A stretch of DNA of 64,000 nt from Erythrobacteraceae bacterium (GTDB taxonomy: Bacteria > Pseudomonadota > Alphaproteobacteria > Sphingomonadales > Sphingomonadaceae), in the NCBI GenBank assembly GCA_024642525.1, contig JAHEAX010000059.1, positions 248,001 through 312,000 on the forward strand. Direction: 5' to 3'. Made by a program: the position numbers and the translations under genes. Positions 54,449-63,683 of this stretch are shown one piece after another (position 1 is the first letter of the stretch; every line of letters begins with the position of its first letter). The notes below the pieces were generated by a model. That model was not told the DNA's origin. It did no database searches and saw only the letters and a program-made list of their open reading frames with translations.

Positions 54449-55911
54449 TGGACTACGGTTACTCCCTCTACCTCACTGGCCCGGAAGTCTTCCTTTCGGT
54501 CAGCGGCCTTGTGCTTACGCTGGTTGCAGCCTGGGGCGGCCGTAATTCCGGCCGTCTTTGCACCATTCTTGCTGTTGTTGCGCTGGTTGGTGCCAGTGTC
54601 ATCACCGGTTCGCTCATGCTCAGCGATGCCTCCGTGCAGGGTGCGGAAGCCTTTGGCGGCCTCTACCGGATGGATACATTTGGCAGCTTTGCCAAATTGC
54701 TCATTTATCTCGCCAGCATTGGCTGCCTGATGATTACGCCGCGCTTTTTTGCCAGCGGCGATGAATACCGGCCTGAATATCCGCTGCTGATGGTGTTTGG
54801 AGCCGTTGGCATGGGCATGATGGTTTCCGCTGTCGACCTGATGACGCTTTATATTGGCCTCGAATTGAGCAGCCTGTCGTCTTATGTACTGGCATCCTTC
54901 ACCCGCAGCGATGACCGCTCGGCAGAAGCTGGCCTCAAGTATTTCGTCCTTGGCGCGCTCGCCAGTGGCATCCTGCTCTACGGAATGAGCCTGGTCTACG
55001 GTTTCTCTGGCAGCACGGGCTATGGCGCGATCCGCGCCGCATTCGATGGCACGCTCGGCACTGGCGCATTGTTTGGCGTGATCTTCGTTCTGGCCGGTCT
55101 TGCCTTCAAGATTTCCGCTGTGCCGTTCCACATGTGGACGCCTGACGTTTACGAAGGTGCGCCGACACCGGTGACCACCTTCTTTGCCACCGCGCCCAAG
55201 GTTGCCGCCATTGCCATGACCGCGCGCATCGCCCTCGAAGCATTCGGCAACCAGGCGTCAGCATGGCAACAGATCGTCATTTTTGCTGCACTTGCATCGA
55301 TTGTTGTCGGCGCATTGGGCGCCATCGGTCAGTCCAACGTCAAACGCCTTCTGGCCTATTCCTCGATCAACAATGTCGGCTTCATCCTGATCGGCCTTGC
55401 TGCGGCGACCGAAGCGGGGGCCAGCGCTATGCTGGTCTACCTCGCCATCTATGTCGCCATGTCGCTCGGCAGCTTTGTCGCTGTGCTGATGATGCGCGAT
55501 GCAGACGGTAACCAGGTCGAAGCAATTGCCGATATGGCCGGTCTGTCGCGCACCAATCCCATGCTCGCCTTGTGTCTTGCGGCCATGATGCTCAGCCTTG
55601 CCGGCATCCCGCCCTTGTTCGGGTTCTGGGGCAAGTTCGTGGTGTTCCAGGCAGCGGTCCAGGCTGATCTGGTGATCCTTGCCGCAATCGGCATTGCTGC
55701 CAGTGTCATCGGTGCGTTCTACTACCTCAAAATCGTCAAGATCATGTATTTTGATGAACCTGCCAACGTGGTGACGGGGAAGAGCGATGCTGCCCACTGG
55801 GCGGTGCTGGTCGGCTCGACGCTGGTAGTATCCCCGCTTGGCTACTTGCTGACAAAACCGCTGGGCATGGTGGCCGACCGCGCTGCGCAAGCCTTGTTCT
55901 TCATGGTCTGA
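54448..55911 (+). CDS. nuoN: NADH-quinone oxidoreductase subunit N
   Basis: A 487-residue antiporter-like subunit next to NuoK. YIGLELSSLSSYVLASF, VPFHMWTPDVYEGAPTPVT and LLAYSSINNVGFILIG are signatures with the conserved Glu and Lys residues. ATG at 54448 is used; a TTG one codon upstream overlaps the nuoM stop. It is the last nuo gene, followed nine bases later by birA. Confidence 0.96.
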   Translation: MDYGYSLYLTGPEVFLSVSGLVLTLVAAWGGRNSGRLCTILAVVALVGASVITGSLMLSDASVQGAEAFGGLYRMDTFGSFAKLLIYLASIGCLMITPRFFASGDEYRPEYPLLMVFGAVGMGMMVSAVDLMTLYIGLELSSLSSYVLASFTRSDDRSAEAGLKYFVLGALASGILLYGMSLVYGFSGSTGYGAIRAAFDGTLGTGALFGVIFVLAGLAFKISAVPFHMWTPDVYEGAPTPVTTFFATAPKVAAIAMTARIALEAFGNQASAWQQIVIFAALASIVVGALGAIGQSNVKRLLAYSSINNVGFILIGLAAATEAGASAMLVYLAIYVAMSLGSFVAVLMMRDADGNQVEAIADMAGLSRTNPMLALCLAAMMLSLAGIPPLFGFWGKFVVFQAAVQADLVILAAIGIAASVIGAFYYLKIVKIMYFDEPANVVTGKSDAAHWAVLVGSTLVVSPLGYLLTKPLGMVADRAAQALFFMV

Positions 55912-55920
55912 ACCCGGCGC

Positions 55921-56631
55921 TTGATTGAAACTCTCGAACACACCGGATCGACCAACGCCGACATCGCATCGCGCCTGAAATCCGGCGAGCGGATTGCCGA
56001 AGGTTTCTGGCTTGTTGCAGACAGGCAAACCGCCGGCCGCGGGCGGCAAGGGCGCGAATGGTTCGACGGCCATGGTAATTTCATGGGTTCGACTGTTGTA
56101 TATCCCGCTGATCGTGATCCTCCGGCGCCAACGCTGGCGCTGGTTGCCGGGCTCGCTGCATATGAAGCGGCACTGGGTTTCTGTCCTGATCCGGCAGAGT
56201 TGAAACTTAAATGGCCCAACGACCTGATGCTGTCGGGCGCCAAACTGGCTGGCATCTTGCTGGAACGCCAGATGGGTGCGGTGATTGTCGGCATCGGCGT
56301 CAATCTTGCCGTTGCACCCGATTTGCCTGACAGGCCGACAGCGGCACTCAGCCATTTCGGGCCATCGCCCGATCGTGACCATTTCGCATCCCTGCTTGCC
56401 ACCAGTTTCGCAACGGAACTGGAGCGTTGGCGCATTTATGGCCTCGATCCGCTGCTGCGCCGCTGGGAAAGCGCGGCACATCCAAAAGGCACGGCTCTGT
56501 CCGTGCATGAACAATCCGAAGGCATCATTCATGGCCAGTTTGATGGTCTTGTGGCTGATGGCTCCCTCCGCCTGCGCTTGGCTGATGGCTCCACCCGTGC
56601 CATCCACGCAGGTGATGTGACGCTCGCTTGA
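55921..56631 (+). CDS. birA: Biotin-[acetyl-CoA-carboxylase] ligase
   Basis: A 236-residue biotin protein ligase that makes biotinyl-AMP and transfers biotin to carboxylase carrier proteins. Signatures are [11 protein letters not shown], the adenylate loop [13 protein letters not shown] and [19 protein letters not shown]. There is no N-terminal helix-turn-helix, so it is monofunctional and not a repressor like E. coli BirA. The start is a TTG at 55921, nine bases after nuoN. The stop region overlaps the coaX ribosome site. Confidence 0.9.
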   Translation: MIETLEHTGSTNADIASRLKSGERIAEGFWLVADRQTAGRGRQGREWFDGHGNFMGSTVVYPADRDPPAPTLALVAGLAAYEAALGFCPDPAELKLKWPNDLMLSGAKLAGILLERQMGAVIVGIGVNLAVAPDLPDRPTAALSHFGPSPDRDHFASLLATSFATELERWRIYGLDPLLRRWESAAHPKGTALSVHEQSEGIIHGQFDGLVADGSLRLRLADGSTRAIHAGDVTLA

Positions 56632-56642
56632 AGGAAACGAAA

Positions 56643-57419
56643 ATGCTGCTCGTCGCCGATGTCGGTAATACCAACGTTGTGTTCGCCCTGTTCGACGGGA
56701 AGGAAATCCGTTCGCGCTGGCGCATTGCGACCGACCCGCGCCGGACCGGCGATCAATATGCTGTCTGGCTGACCCAGTTGCTGACGCTCGAAGGAATTGG
56801 CCGGGACGAAATCAAGCAGTTCATCATCGGTTCTGTCGTCCCGCGGGCTATTCATAATCTGACGGTGTTGAGCGAGAAATATTTCGGGGTCACACCCATG
56901 GTCGCCGGTGAAGGTGCCGCAGAATGGGGCGTCACGCTGGATGTGGATGAACCGCGCACAGTGGGGGCGGACCGTGTCCTGAACGCAATTGCTGCCCATG
57001 CCAAATATGAGGGCGACCTCATCCTCATCGATTTCGGCACGGCGACCACTTTCGATGCGGTGGATTTCACCGGAGCGTATAAAGGGGGCATCATTGCGCC
57101 GGGAATCAACCTCTCGCTCGACGCATTGGTTGGCAATACTGCCAAATTACCGCGTATCGCCATCGAAGCGCCGCGCACTACCAGCGTTATCGGACGTAAC
57201 ACCGAAGACCAGATGCTGATCGGCGTCTTCTGGGGCTATGTCGCGATGATGGAAGGATTGATTGCCAAAATGCGTGAAGAAATCGGCCGGCCTGCCAAGG
57301 TGGTGGCCACTGGCGGCCTCGCCATATTGTTCGACAAGCACACGCAGATGTTTGACGCGGTCGATTCCGATCTCACCCTGGAAGGGCTCTCCATTCTGGC
57401 GGGGCGTGTCTCGGCGTGA
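56643..57419 (+). CDS. coaX: Type III pantothenate kinase
   Basis: A 258-residue ASKHA-fold kinase, first step of CoA synthesis, that works without feedback inhibition by CoA and needs a monovalent cation. DVGNTN is the phosphate-1 loop, [11 protein letters not shown] the pantothenate site and [12 protein letters not shown] the phosphate-2 loop; VVATGGLA follows. The ATG at 56643 has AAGGAA seven bases upstream; the TTG at 56628 is less likely. The end overlaps the RNase J gene by four bases. Confidence 0.94.
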   Translation: MLLVADVGNTNVVFALFDGKEIRSRWRIATDPRRTGDQYAVWLTQLLTLEGIGRDEIKQFIIGSVVPRAIHNLTVLSEKYFGVTPMVAGEGAAEWGVTLDVDEPRTVGADRVLNAIAAHAKYEGDLILIDFGTATTFDAVDFTGAYKGGIIAPGINLSLDALVGNTAKLPRIAIEAPRTTSVIGRNTEDQMLIGVFWGYVAMMEGLIAKMREEIGRPAKVVATGGLAILFDKHTQMFDAVDSDLTLEGLSILAGRVSA

Positions 57420-59062
57420 AGAAGGATTTTACACCGGAAAAAGAACTCCTCTTCCTCGCATTGGGTGGTTCGGCCGAAATCGGGATGAACGTCAACCTTT
57501 ACGGGTGTGACGGCAAATGGCTGATGGTCGATCTCGGGATGACATTTTCGGGCGATCAATATCCCGGTGTGGACCTGGTATTTGCCGATCTGGAATTCAT
57601 CGAGGAACGCCTCGATGACCTGGTCGGCATTGTCCTGACCCATGGCCATGAAGACCACATTGGTGCCATCCCCTATTTTGCAGAAGAACTGGGCGTTCCG
57701 CTTTATGCAACGCCGTTCACCGCTGACCTAATTGCGCGCAAGCTGGAAGAAGCAGGTCTTCTGGGCCAGGTCGAACTTAATATCATCGAAGGTACAGACA
57801 GCTTCGCCGTTGGTCCGTTCGACGTAGGATATGTGCCGCTGGCCCATTCCATCGCTGAAGGCAACGGGCTGGTCATCGACACGCCCTATGGCCGTATATT
57901 CCACACCGGCGACTGGAAGCTGGATGAAGAGCCAATCATTGGCGAGCCCACGACAGAGGAAGAACTGACAGAGCTGGGCGATGACGGCATTCTGGCAATG
58001 GTCTGCGATTCCACCAATGTCTTCAATCCCAACCCCAGCGGTTCCGAAGGCGGCGTGTATCGCGGTCTGATGGAAGAAGTGAAGCGCCACGAGGGGCGCA
58101 GGGTCATGGTCACCACATTCGCCTCGAATGTCGCGCGCCTGCAAACGCTGGGCGAAGTCGCCAAGGCGACAGGGCGCAAACTGTGCGTGGCCGGGCGTTC
58201 GCTCGATCGCATTATCGAGGTGGCACAGGATAGCGGCTATCTCCATGATTTCCCCAAGACGGTGGATTTCCAGACGGCCATGCAGTTGCCGCGCGGCGAT
58301 GTGTTGATCATCGCCACAGGCGGGCAGGGCGAACCGCGCGCTGCACTGGCGCGTGTGGCAGAGGACAATCACCCGATCAGCCTGCAAAAAGGCGATGTGG
58401 TGCTGTTTTCCAGCCGTCAGATCCCCGGCAACGAAATTGCCATTGGCCGCGTGCAGAACAAGCTGGCCGAACGCGGTATCGTGATGGTGACTGATCGCCA
58501 GAGCGATATCCACGTTTCCGGCCACCCCGGGCGGCCTGAACTGGAAGCTCTGTATTCGTGGCTCCGCCCTGAAATCCTCGTGCCTGTGCACGGCGAAATA
58601 CGCCATATGCAGGAACAGGTCCGCGTCGGGCAGGCAGCGGGCATTCCGCATAATGTGTTCCAGAAAAATGGCGACATCATCCGTCTCGCTCCCGGTCGTC
58701 CGGGCAAGCTGGCAGAAGTGCGCACTGGTCGCCTGGTGCTGGATGGCGACATGATCGTGCCCGCAGATGGCGAGGCGATCTCCATGCGCCGGCGCATGGC
58801 GCGTGAAGGCGTGATCGTGGTTGCTCTGGATTCAGGCCTGAAGCCGAGCTTCGAGGTGCTGGGCATGCCGCTTGATGACGATCTGGAGGCATTCGAGGCT
58901 GAGGCATCGGCTGACATTGTTGAAGCTCTGGGCAAGCTCAAAGGTGCAGCGCGCAAGGAACGCAAGGAACTGAGCGAGGCTGTGCGCCTCGCCACGCGCC
59001 GCGCTGCGACCCGATGGAGCGGGAAGCGCCCGCAGGTTAAAGTCATTCTGATCGGGAGCTGA
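57416..59062 (+). CDS. rnj: Ribonuclease J
   Basis: A 548-residue metallo-beta-lactamase/beta-CASP exo- and endoribonuclease that matures and degrades RNA from the 5' end. The metal-binding motif is [15 protein letters not shown]; later histidines are in PLAHSI and HTGDWK, and the RNA-binding motif is [11 protein letters not shown]. The GTG start at 57416 overlaps the coaX stop. With RNase E also encoded in the window, both degradation systems coexist, as in many alphaproteobacteria. Confidence 0.94.
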   Translation: MKKDFTPEKELLFLALGGSAEIGMNVNLYGCDGKWLMVDLGMTFSGDQYPGVDLVFADLEFIEERLDDLVGIVLTHGHEDHIGAIPYFAEELGVPLYATPFTADLIARKLEEAGLLGQVELNIIEGTDSFAVGPFDVGYVPLAHSIAEGNGLVIDTPYGRIFHTGDWKLDEEPIIGEPTTEEELTELGDDGILAMVCDSTNVFNPNPSGSEGGVYRGLMEEVKRHEGRRVMVTTFASNVARLQTLGEVAKATGRKLCVAGRSLDRIIEVAQDSGYLHDFPKTVDFQTAMQLPRGDVLIIATGGQGEPRAALARVAEDNHPISLQKGDVVLFSSRQIPGNEIAIGRVQNKLAERGIVMVTDRQSDIHVSGHPGRPELEALYSWLRPEILVPVHGEIRHMQEQVRVGQAAGIPHNVFQKNGDIIRLAPGRPGKLAEVRTGRLVLDGDMIVPADGEAISMRRRMAREGVIVVALDSGLKPSFEVLGMPLDDDLEAFEAEASADIVEALGKLKGAARKERKELSEAVRLATRRAATRWSGKRPQVKVILIGS

Positions 59063-59067
59063 CGCAG

Positions 59068-59343
59068 ATGCAGTGGACGTCCATTATCGCAATCTACGTG
59101 CTGTTCTGGGTGATGTGCGCTTTCGTGCTGCTGCCCTTTGGTGTCAGGACGCATGATGAAATGGGCATCGAGAAAATTCCCGGTCAGGCCGATAGCGCGC
59201 CTGCGAATTTTCGGCCCCGGCGCGTGGTGCTGATCGCGTCCTTGGTCGCGGCTGTCGTCACCACGATTTACGTTCTCAATTATGAAAACGGTTGGGTGAC
59301 AGTGGATGACATCAATTTCTTCACGCCGCCCGATCTTTCCTGA
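59068..59343 (+). CDS. DUF1467-family membrane protein
   Basis: A 91-residue protein with two membrane helices (IIAIYVLFWVMCAFVLLPFG and VVLIASLVAAVVTTIYVLNY) around the motif RTHDEMG and a Pro-rich loop. It follows the RNase J gene by five bases, an order seen in many alphaproteobacteria. Function unknown. It ends the long plus-strand run that begins with nuoA. Confidence 0.85.
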   Translation: MQWTSIIAIYVLFWVMCAFVLLPFGVRTHDEMGIEKIPGQADSAPANFRPRRVVLIASLVAAVVTTIYVLNYENGWVTVDDINFFTPPDLS

Positions 59344-59362
59344 TTAGCAATCGGTTTGGCGA

Positions 59363-61981
59363 TCAGCTGCGCAGCCGCTCGATCGCCTGCGCCAGCGCGA
59401 CATACAGCTTGCCCATGTCCGAACTCAGCAAGGTAACGCCCAGCGCATTGCCATCCCTGGTGGAAAGCATGGTGCGCAGCATTGCCTCGAAATCGTGGAT
59501 GTAGCGGCTGACATTGGCTGAAAATTCGCTGTCAGATGCATAGACTTCCGCAATCTCGCGCGCCTCGGTGTTGTCCAGAAGGCGCACTGCGCGCCTTGTG
59601 AAAATGCCCCGGTCGCCGCGCAGATAAGATGCCCACGCCGTGTCGGTGACATCGTTTGACAGGGCTTTCGAAATGTCGATGGCGTTGGAATTCAGGCTCT
59701 CGGTAATCAGGGCAACCCGGCGCGAGAAATCATTGTCGACCTGTTCTTCTGCACGTTCGCGCGCGCGGGCCACACGCGCTTCGAGGTTGCTTGCCAATTC
59801 GTTGACCTTGCCCAACTGGTCGCGCAGCTGGATGGTCGCTTCCCGGCTTGCGCCCGAGGCACTGGCGGCGGCAGCTTCCAGTTCTGCCACTGCTTCAACG
59901 GTTCGTGCCTTCACAGCGCGGTCAATCGCATCCGAAGTCTGACTGCCGATGCTTTCGGCAAGTGCGGATATCTTATCTGCCGACCCGCTTTCAATAGCAG
60001 CAACCGCGTCGCGGGCGGCACCTTCCAGCTTGGCAATTGCGTCACTCAATTCTGCCTGCGCCTTTTCAGACAGTGCTTCGCTGTTTTCGCCAAGGCTGGC
60101 GAGGGATGCCTGCAGGCGTTCGATTTCTTCTACGTGGCTGGCGTTGGCTTGGGACAGGCGCGTGTGGAATGCGTCTGCCTGCTGGATCGCCTCGTTGCCT
60201 GTATCACGTGCGCCAAGGACATATTCCGACAGTTCCTCGCCCTTGCGGCTTGCCTCTGAAAGCAGGAGATGCAGGCCGTTGACCCGGTCTTCCGTGCTCG
60301 AAAGAAGTGCGGTCGCCTCGCCAATGGCGGCAGGCAGGTCCTTGCGGCTGTGGTCTGCGCTGGCCTGGATGAGTTCCAGCAGGCGGACGGTCTCTTCGGT
60401 CAGCATCCTGATGGCATGCGCAGTGCCATCGACACTCTCGCGGCTCTGCTTCAGCTGGTTGGCCAGATTTTCAGCGTTTTGCCCAAGCAGGCTTTGCGTA
60501 TCGCTGCCCTGCTTTGCCAGCGCTTCGAGGTCGGAACGCAGGTCCCACATTCTCTGTGCAATTGCTTCGCCATGTTCGGCCAGCTTTGTCGTATGTTCGA
60601 TCTGTTCGGCGCGGCGGGATGCAATTGCCTCGTCCAGTTCCGAAAGGCGCAACGCCAGTGCCTCGGTGGCTTCCTGCTCGTCACGGGCCATCTGCCCCCG
60701 GCGGACTTCGATCTGGTCGCTGAGCAGGCTGCTACGCTCTGCCAAGACTGCATCGACCCGCTCTGCCTCTTCCTTGAGGTCATGCAGCTTGCGATTGGAT
60801 GCATCAAGCGCGGCCTCGTCGATCTTGGCAATCTGGGAGAGGGCTTCTTCAAGCCGGCCCTGCATGCCTTCGATCTGTTCGCCCCATGCGGAAAGTGCGC
60901 CTTGTTCCCCGTCACGGACGGAGCGGCTGACCACGCGCGATTCTTCCTTCAGCGCATTGAGCCGGGCGCGCAGCGAGAGGATGGCTTCTTCTTCCTGGTC
61001 CTCAAGTGCATTACGCGAGGCGGCAAGTTCTTCGGCAAGCGTGTCGGCACGTCTGCGCATGGCAGCGAGCGCTTCGACTTCGCGCCCATCGAGGTCAGCG
61101 CGGAAATCTTCGCTTCTTGTTCGCAAGGTTTCGAAACGGGCGTTGGTAATTTCGCCCATCTGGCCGGACTGGGCCTCGAATTCTGCCAATGCGGCATCAA
61201 TCTTTGCCTGCAATGCGATGACCTGGCGTTCGCTCGCCTGCCCGAATTCGTTCAGCCGCTGGAAGCCGGTGACCAGTTCATCGATCTGGGCATGGGCTGT
61301 GCGGCCTGCGCCGCCAATCTGGTTGGTCACATCGCGCGCCGAATTGGCGACAACCGGCAAATCGTCGCGCAGGCGGACCATGTTTTCCAGCGCAGTGGTG
61401 CTGACATCGGCGATGCGGTCAACCTGCGCGCCATTATTCCGGATCAGTTCCTGCAAATGGTCAGCATTGTGCGACAGGCGCTCTGTCGCGATGCGTCCGA
61501 GCGATTCCAGTTCACGCGACTGGGCAGCAAGGAATTCACGCGCAAGGCTCAGTTCGCGGTTCACGGTCGAAAGGCGCATTTCCAGCGCTGCTGATTCGCC
61601 GGAAAGAATACGGGCGACTTCGCCAAAACGCACAGCTTCACGCCGGCTGTTGCGCGATGCGAGTATCCAGACCGAAACGACCAGCAGCACAGGAACAGCC
61701 CATGCCACGATCCACGCGCTCCATTGCTGGGGCGTACCGCCACCCAATATTTCGAGCCGGTTCGCCCATCCGTAAAATCCGGTCCATCCGGCGATGAGGG
61801 CAAGGGCAGCAGCAGGGATCATCCAGCCGCGATCAGCGGGGGCGGATGCGTCTTCTTCCCAGCCTTCGATCCATTCATCTTCGAGCGCGAACGGTTCTTC
61901 AACCGCTGTGTCCTGATGGTCAACCTGCGCCTCTGGCGCGCTATCGGGCCCGACGACCCGGATGTTCGATCCACTGCTCAT
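59363..61981 (-). CDS. TipN-like polarity protein (two membrane segments plus long coiled coil)
   Basis: An 872-residue protein. The N-terminus is acidic and cytoplasmic; two membrane helices follow (about residues 53-72 and 87-108, IVAWAVPVLLVVSVWILA), then roughly 640 residues of heptad-rich coiled coil with many Glu/Ala/Arg/Leu, and a conserved globular C-terminus (TDTAWASYLRGDRGIFTRRA, SSDMGKLYVALAQAIERLR). The length, the two N-terminal helices and the C-terminal block resemble Caulobacter TipN, a birth-scar pole marker. Assignment rests on architecture and remembered similarity, so it is tentative; a generic coiled-coil membrane protein is the alternative. Confidence 0.5.
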   Translation of the reverse strand: MSSGSNIRVVGPDSAPEAQVDHQDTAVEEPFALEDEWIEGWEEDASAPADRGWMIPAAALALIAGWTGFYGWANRLEILGGGTPQQWSAWIVAWAVPVLLVVSVWILASRNSRREAVRFGEVARILSGESAALEMRLSTVNRELSLAREFLAAQSRELESLGRIATERLSHNADHLQELIRNNGAQVDRIADVSTTALENMVRLRDDLPVVANSARDVTNQIGGAGRTAHAQIDELVTGFQRLNEFGQASERQVIALQAKIDAALAEFEAQSGQMGEITNARFETLRTRSEDFRADLDGREVEALAAMRRRADTLAEELAASRNALEDQEEEAILSLRARLNALKEESRVVSRSVRDGEQGALSAWGEQIEGMQGRLEEALSQIAKIDEAALDASNRKLHDLKEEAERVDAVLAERSSLLSDQIEVRRGQMARDEQEATEALALRLSELDEAIASRRAEQIEHTTKLAEHGEAIAQRMWDLRSDLEALAKQGSDTQSLLGQNAENLANQLKQSRESVDGTAHAIRMLTEETVRLLELIQASADHSRKDLPAAIGEATALLSSTEDRVNGLHLLLSEASRKGEELSEYVLGARDTGNEAIQQADAFHTRLSQANASHVEEIERLQASLASLGENSEALSEKAQAELSDAIAKLEGAARDAVAAIESGSADKISALAESIGSQTSDAIDRAVKARTVEAVAELEAAAASASGASREATIQLRDQLGKVNELASNLEARVARARERAEEQVDNDFSRRVALITESLNSNAIDISKALSNDVTDTAWASYLRGDRGIFTRRAVRLLDNTEAREIAEVYASDSEFSANVSRYIHDFEAMLRTMLSTRDGNALGVTLLSSDMGKLYVALAQAIERLRS

Positions 61982-62052
61982 GAGGGGAATCTATCACTTT
62001 TGTGAAAGTGTTAAACCCTGTCTTAACCCTCCTGCCCCTAGAATTATTCCCG
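61982..62052. promoter_or_regulatory. Divergent regulatory region with a CtrA-like box and a GANTC site
   Basis: The 71-bp gap between the TipN-like and Hpt-like genes contains TAAA-N7-TTAAC (62012-62027), a relaxed version of the CtrA consensus TTAA-N7-TTAAC, and a GAATC site at 61987-61991, the target of CcrM-type methyltransferases, overlapping the expected leader of the minus-strand gene. Cell-cycle control is inferred. Confidence 0.4.
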
Positions 62053-62361
62053 ATGTTGTATGAAAACGGCGCTCTTGATGCCACTTTGGCAGCTGCGGCA
62101 GGCGATGACACCGCCTTGCTGGCAGAATTGCGTTCGGCCTTTGTCGAGAGCCTGGAACGACAGATCGACTTGCTGAAACGTTCCAGATGCGATGGAAACT
62201 GGAACGTTGCGGCCATGCGGCTGAAGGGCCTTGCAGCCAGTTTCCATGCCAGCGGATTGATAGAGCTTGCCGACGACGCGATTGCATCAGCTCCGGGCGA
62301 GCCAACGGTCATTCGCAAGATCGAGAAATTTCTCACCGATTTTACCGTCGAAACCCGCTAG
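62053..62361 (+). CDS. Degenerate Hpt-domain protein
   Basis: A 102-residue helical protein. The segment NVAAMRLKGLAASF aligns with the Hpt consensus (His-x-Leu-Lys-Gly), but the phospho-accepting His is replaced by Met55, while Leu57-Lys58-Gly59 are retained. It probably keeps the four-helix-bundle fold and may bind response regulators or kinases without transferring phosphate. I prefer the ATG at 62053; a GTG at 62002 would extend it through the putative promoter. It is divergent from the TipN-like gene. Confidence 0.6.
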   Translation: MLYENGALDATLAAAAGDDTALLAELRSAFVESLERQIDLLKRSRCDGNWNVAAMRLKGLAASFHASGLIELADDAIASAPGEPTVIRKIEKFLTDFTVETR

Positions 62362-62365
62362 ACAG

Positions 62366-62408
62366 AGCAGCGCCCGCTGCTGACCGCTTGGCACCGGGCC
62401 AGCCAAGC
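62366..62408 (+). repeat. Two consecutive perfect stem-loops downstream of the Hpt-like gene
   Basis: AGCAGCG (62366-62372) pairs with CGCTGCT (62375-62381), and GCTTGGC (62386-62392) pairs with GCCAAGC (62402-62408). Both have 7-bp perfect stems; neither is followed by a T-run. They fill most of the 82-bp gap before the next gene and may control read-through or mRNA stability. Confidence 0.45.
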
Positions 62409-62443
62409 CTTACAGCCGCAACTCCACTTGAAGGAGCCTGCGT

Positions 62444-63658
62444 GTGAGGGTCGCACTATTATCGACCATTGAATCCCTGTCCGACACTGGCGGCGATCCC
62501 GCCGCATTCCTGCCAATTGCCGGGCGCACGATTGTCCAGCACCAGCTGGAATGCGCCTTGGCTTTAGGGTGCGAGCGTATCGCCTGCCATGCAATCGGTC
62601 TGCCACAGGAACTTGTGGCCTTGCAGCACGTGGCGGAAGATGCAGGCGCGCAGTTCCATGTCATCAATGGTAACCGTTCGCTGTCAGGACTGGTGCGGGC
62701 AGCCGACGAACTTCTGGTATTTGCAGATAGTCTGCTGGCGGATCAATCACTTGCAGCCAAGTTGATTGGCGATCATCCTTGTGTTCTTGCGCTGCCTGCC
62801 GATGAAGGCGTTGCCGCAGGATATGAGCGGATTGACCGCGACCATGCCTGGGCCGGCCTTTTCCTGGTGCGCGGTTCGGCAGTCGAACGTCTGGCTGATC
62901 TTTCCGCTGATGCCGACCCGGTGCCGAGCCTGCTGCGAATTGCGCTGCAATCGGGAACGACCATCAAGATGATGCCGAAAAATACGCTGGCGGGCCATGA
63001 ATGGGGCCTCGTTCATTCACCGGAAGACGCAGCGGCGATGGAAGCATCCTGGCTCGACCGGTTTACCAAGGTCGCACCTGTTTATGCGCCCGCTCTGACC
63101 TTGTCTGACAGGCTTGCAGTCAGGCTTGCCTCGCGCCCCGAAGGCGCGCCAGTGGGCAGCAGGGGCATGATGGTGGGCGCGGCGGGCCTCGCTATGCTCG
63201 CAGGTGCGGCAGGATGGTATCTTGGACCCGTAGCCGGTTTTGCGCTTCTTTCCGTCTCCGGAATTGCCGCAAGGATCGGCAAGACGCTTTGCTCTGTCGA
63301 AGCGATCGGGCGGAGCGTCATCAACGCTCCTGCGGCAAAGAAGCGAGTTTATTGGGGAGGAGCGCTGGACCTCATCTCGGATCTGGCTCTGGTCGGGATA
63401 AGCTGGCTTGCAAGCCCCGGTTTCGAGCGGATTTCTGTGTTGGTGGCCATTCTCAGTCTGATCCTGATTTGCAGGTTGGCAGAAAAATTGCCGCTGCGGG
63501 GCTGGAAAATATTACTGGCAGACCGCCCGTTAATGTTGATTTTGCTGGCTTCGGGGACATTTTACGGCGAATTAGTCATGACAATACAGGTGCTTAGCCT
63601 GATTTCACTCGCCGCCATAGTGCTCGATACAATGCGATCTGGGCTAACGCGGGCTTAA
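62444..63658 (+). CDS. Nucleotidyltransferase-like/membrane fusion protein, function unknown
   Basis: A 404-residue protein. Residues 1-190 look like a GT-A/nucleotidyltransferase fold (AAFLPIAGRTIVQHQLECAL resembles the start of MobA/GlmU-like domains) but lack the N-terminal Gly-rich, Lys-containing NTP loop. Residues about 230-404 contain four or five hydrophobic helices (GMMVGAAGLAMLAGAAGWYL, ISVLVAILSLILICRL, LMLILLASGTFYGELVM). The order recalls enzymes with a cytidylyltransferase fused to a CDP-alcohol phosphotransferase, yet the DG-x2-AR signature is absent. GTG start with AAGGAG eight bases upstream. Confidence 0.55.
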   Translation: MRVALLSTIESLSDTGGDPAAFLPIAGRTIVQHQLECALALGCERIACHAIGLPQELVALQHVAEDAGAQFHVINGNRSLSGLVRAADELLVFADSLLADQSLAAKLIGDHPCVLALPADEGVAAGYERIDRDHAWAGLFLVRGSAVERLADLSADADPVPSLLRIALQSGTTIKMMPKNTLAGHEWGLVHSPEDAAAMEASWLDRFTKVAPVYAPALTLSDRLAVRLASRPEGAPVGSRGMMVGAAGLAMLAGAAGWYLGPVAGFALLSVSGIAARIGKTLCSVEAIGRSVINAPAAKKRVYWGGALDLISDLALVGISWLASPGFERISVLVAILSLILICRLAEKLPLRGWKILLADRPLMLILLASGTFYGELVMTIQVLSLISLAAIVLDTMRSGLTRA

Positions 63659-63659
63659 C
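63644..63659 (+). promoter_or_regulatory. CtrA-like box upstream of the last gene
   Basis: CTAA-N7-TTAAC (63644-63659) matches the CtrA consensus TTAA-N7-TTAAC with one mismatch and lies 24 bases before the next start codon, overlapping the end of the preceding gene. A binding site is inferred from the motif only. Confidence 0.4.
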
Positions 63660-63683
63660 CATGCATCTGTATGGGAATATGCC

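Noticed and set aside
60269-61594. Plus-strand open frames of 441 and 608 codons opposite the TipN-like gene
   Set aside because: Both follow from the biased codon use of the coiled coil; one is Ser/Arg/Ala-rich and the other Cys/Phe/Gln-rich, with no start context.
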